Position numbers and translations under genes: made by a program. A stretch of 64,000 nucleotides of DNA from Bordetella trematum (GTDB lineage Bacteria > Pseudomonadota > Gammaproteobacteria > Burkholderiales > Burkholderiaceae_B). Below, one piece after another: positions 62,809-64,000 of this stretch; position 1 is the first letter of the stretch; each line of letters begins with the position of its first letter. The DNA lies in NCBI RefSeq assembly GCF_900078335.1, contig NZ_FKBR01000046.1, positions 186,001 through 250,000 on the forward strand. Direction: 5' to 3'. The notes under the pieces were generated by a model, which saw only the letters and a program-made list of their open reading frames with translations, was not told the origin of the DNA and made no database searches.

Positions 62809-63696
62809 TCAGAGCGCGGCAATGCGGGCATCATAACCCGCGCGCAGCTTGCGATACACCGGCCCCGGGCGGCCATCGCCCACCGGCTTGCCATCCAGAC
62901 GGGTCACCGGCAGCACCTCCTTGGTGGCCGAGGTGATCATGATCTCGTCGGCGCTTTCGACCTCGGCGCGCGCAATCGGACGCGACTCAAAGGCCACGCC
63001 GGCAGCCTGGGCCAGTTCGGCCATCAGGCCATAGCGGATGCCTTCGAGGATAAGGTGGTTCTTGGGCGGCGCCAGCAGTTTGCCGTCGCGCACCACCCAG
63101 ACGTTGCTCGAAGAGCCTTCGGTCAGGAAGCCATCGCGGAACTGGGCCACTTCGTCGACGCCGGCATCGACAGCCTGCTGACGCGCCAGCACATTGCCCA
63201 GCAGCGACACCGATTTGATTTCGCAATGCAGCCAGCGCTCATCGGGAATGGACACCAGGCCCAGGCCTTCTTCGCGCTGTTTTTCCGTGGGCGGCACCAT
63301 GGGCGTGACCATGGCGAACACGGTCGGCGCGATGGCTTCGGCGGGGAAGGCGTGGTCGCGCTTGTAGACACCGCGCGTGATCTGCAGATAGACCATGCAG
63401 GTGGGCGAGGACGAAGCCGCCACCAGCCGCTCGATGATCGCGATCAGTTCGGCGCGCGGCATCGGCGCCGCGATGCGGATGGCGGCCAGACTGCGCTCCA
63501 GGCGGTCCAGGTGCTCGGCCATGCGAAAGGCCTTGCCCCGGTACACGGGAACGACTTCATAGATGCCGTCGCCAAAGATAAAACCGCGGTCCAGAACCGA
63601 AATCTTGGCCTGGTCGGCGCGGGTGAACTCACCATTGAGATACACCAGGCTATCGCCCGGCATGCCCGGAATCATGCACAGCTCCTCGAGTCGCAT
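62809..63696 (-). CDS. dat: D-amino-acid aminotransferase, fold-type IV
   Basis: This PLP enzyme of the branched-chain/D-alanine transaminase fold transfers amino groups between D-amino acids and keto acids, supplying D-Ala and D-Glu. The 295-residue protein has DRGFIFGDGIYEVVPVYRGK (about residues 36-55), the PLP-binding Lys in WLHCEIKSVSLLGNVLA and GSSSNVWVV, plus ITSATKEVLPV. An alternative ATG seven codons downstream (63675) fits family length slightly better. It lies between dacA and the lipoate genes. Confidence 0.9.
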   Translation of the reverse strand: MRLEELCMIPGMPGDSLVYLNGEFTRADQAKISVLDRGFIFGDGIYEVVPVYRGKAFRMAEHLDRLERSLAAIRIAAPMPRAELIAIIERLVAASSSPTCMVYLQITRGVYKRDHAFPAEAIAPTVFAMVTPMVPPTEKQREEGLGLVSIPDERWLHCEIKSVSLLGNVLARQQAVDAGVDEVAQFRDGFLTEGSSSNVWVVRDGKLLAPPKNHLILEGIRYGLMAELAQAAGVAFESRPIARAEVESADEIMITSATKEVLPVTRLDGKPVGDGRPGPVYRKLRAGYDARIAAL

Positions 63697-63781
63697 GCGG
63701 CCCCTGCCGCATGGGCTGATGGCGCGGACGACGCCCGCGCCGCATCATGCCGGACAATAGCTTACACCCGCGGCCCGCGCC

Positions 63782-64000
63782 TTAGTCGAACCAGCGCTTG
63801 ACCGTATCGGCCATGCGACCGAAGAAACCGGCGCGCTCGACGTCTTCCAGCACCACCAGCGGCTCGGTGCGCAGCACCTTGCCGTCCAGCGTCAGCGACA
63901 AGGTGCCGACCTGCTGGCCCTTGACCAGCGGCGCGACCAGCGGATCGGTACGTTGGGCCACCGGCTTGATCTCGGCCGCCTTGCCGCGCGGCACGGTCAG
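63782..64000 (-). CDS. dacA: D-alanyl-D-alanine carboxypeptidase DacA, C-terminal part
   Basis: The last 72 codons only; the gene continues past the window end. The visible LVAPLVKGQQVGTLSLTLDGKVLRTEPLVVLEDVERAGFFGR is the beta-rich C-terminal domain of PBP5/6-type carboxypeptidases. FFGRMADTVKRWF at the end is the amphipathic helix that anchors the protein to the inner membrane. DacA trims the terminal D-Ala of peptidoglycan stems. The following dat-DUF493-lipB-lipA order matches the usual betaproteobacterial arrangement. Confidence 0.88.
   Translation of the reverse strand: MTVPRGKAAEIKPVAQRTDPLVAPLVKGQQVGTLSLTLDGKVLRTEPLVVLEDVERAGFFGRMADTVKRWFD

Overview
This 64 kb window is GC-rich, densely coding chromosomal DNA. 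Its protein families and gene order point to a betaproteobacterium of the Bordetella/Achromobacter group (Alcaligenaceae). Supporting features are the dacA-dat-DUF493-lipB-lipA block, tandem lpxL genes next to dapF-DUF484-xerC, dksA-hslV-hslU, and metK with riboswitch-linked ahcY and metF. The genus is an inference from memory of gene order; no search was run. I see no rRNA, tRNA, CRISPR array, prophage or insertion sequence.

Layout. 1-8.6 kb: end of a LuxR-type regulator, dprA, HMG-CoA lyase, an orphan amino-acid binding protein, a PLP aminotransferase, yggS, and a divergent argP/LysE-exporter pair around a perfect AT-rich palindrome. 8.6-17.9 kb: a Crp-type regulator divergent from a seven-gene operon in which a complete Liv-type ABC importer lies between two acyl-CoA ligase genes. 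17.9-20.1 kb: a sulfide/persulfide module (two YeeE/YedE half-transporters, a BigR-like ArsR repressor, a persulfide dioxygenase-like enzyme) with a clear operator. 20.1-28.2 kb: a two-domain PPK2 kinase, GNAT, HIT, a Fur paralogue with an AraC regulator, an MFS exporter with a divergent LysR, a nucleosidase and ung. 28.2-35.5 kb: an RhlE helicase with 22 tandem octapeptides, a MidA methyltransferase, cca, slt and 5-FCL.

35.5-38.0 kb holds the most interesting system: a fully overlapping six-gene operon with a Cys-rich secreted precursor peptide, a DUF692 (MNIO) modifying enzyme, a very short DUF2063 partner, DoxX, an ECF sigma factor and a tiny zinc-finger-like anti-sigma candidate. It looks like a bufferin/Hvf-type RiPP metal-stress system with a lineage-specific precursor carrying three Cys heptads.

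38.2-43.8 kb is the SAM cycle: metF, a holin-like protein, ahcY preceded by an SAH riboswitch, and metK. 44-48.4 kb: two LpxL acyltransferases, dapF, DUF484 and xerC. 48.4-57.5 kb is a zinc-homeostasis island: a His-rich TonB receptor, NicO plus DUF1007 proteins, znuABC, an apparently overlooked 36-residue membrane protein translationally coupled to znuC, zur, a His-rich COG0523 GTPase and a DksA that keeps only one zinc-finger cysteine. A shared 13-base Zur-like site precedes both the znu operon and the receptor gene. 57.6-64 kb: hslVU, a CusF-like protein, a cobalamin adenosyltransferase, lipA, lipB, DUF493, D-amino-acid aminotransferase and the 3' end of dacA.
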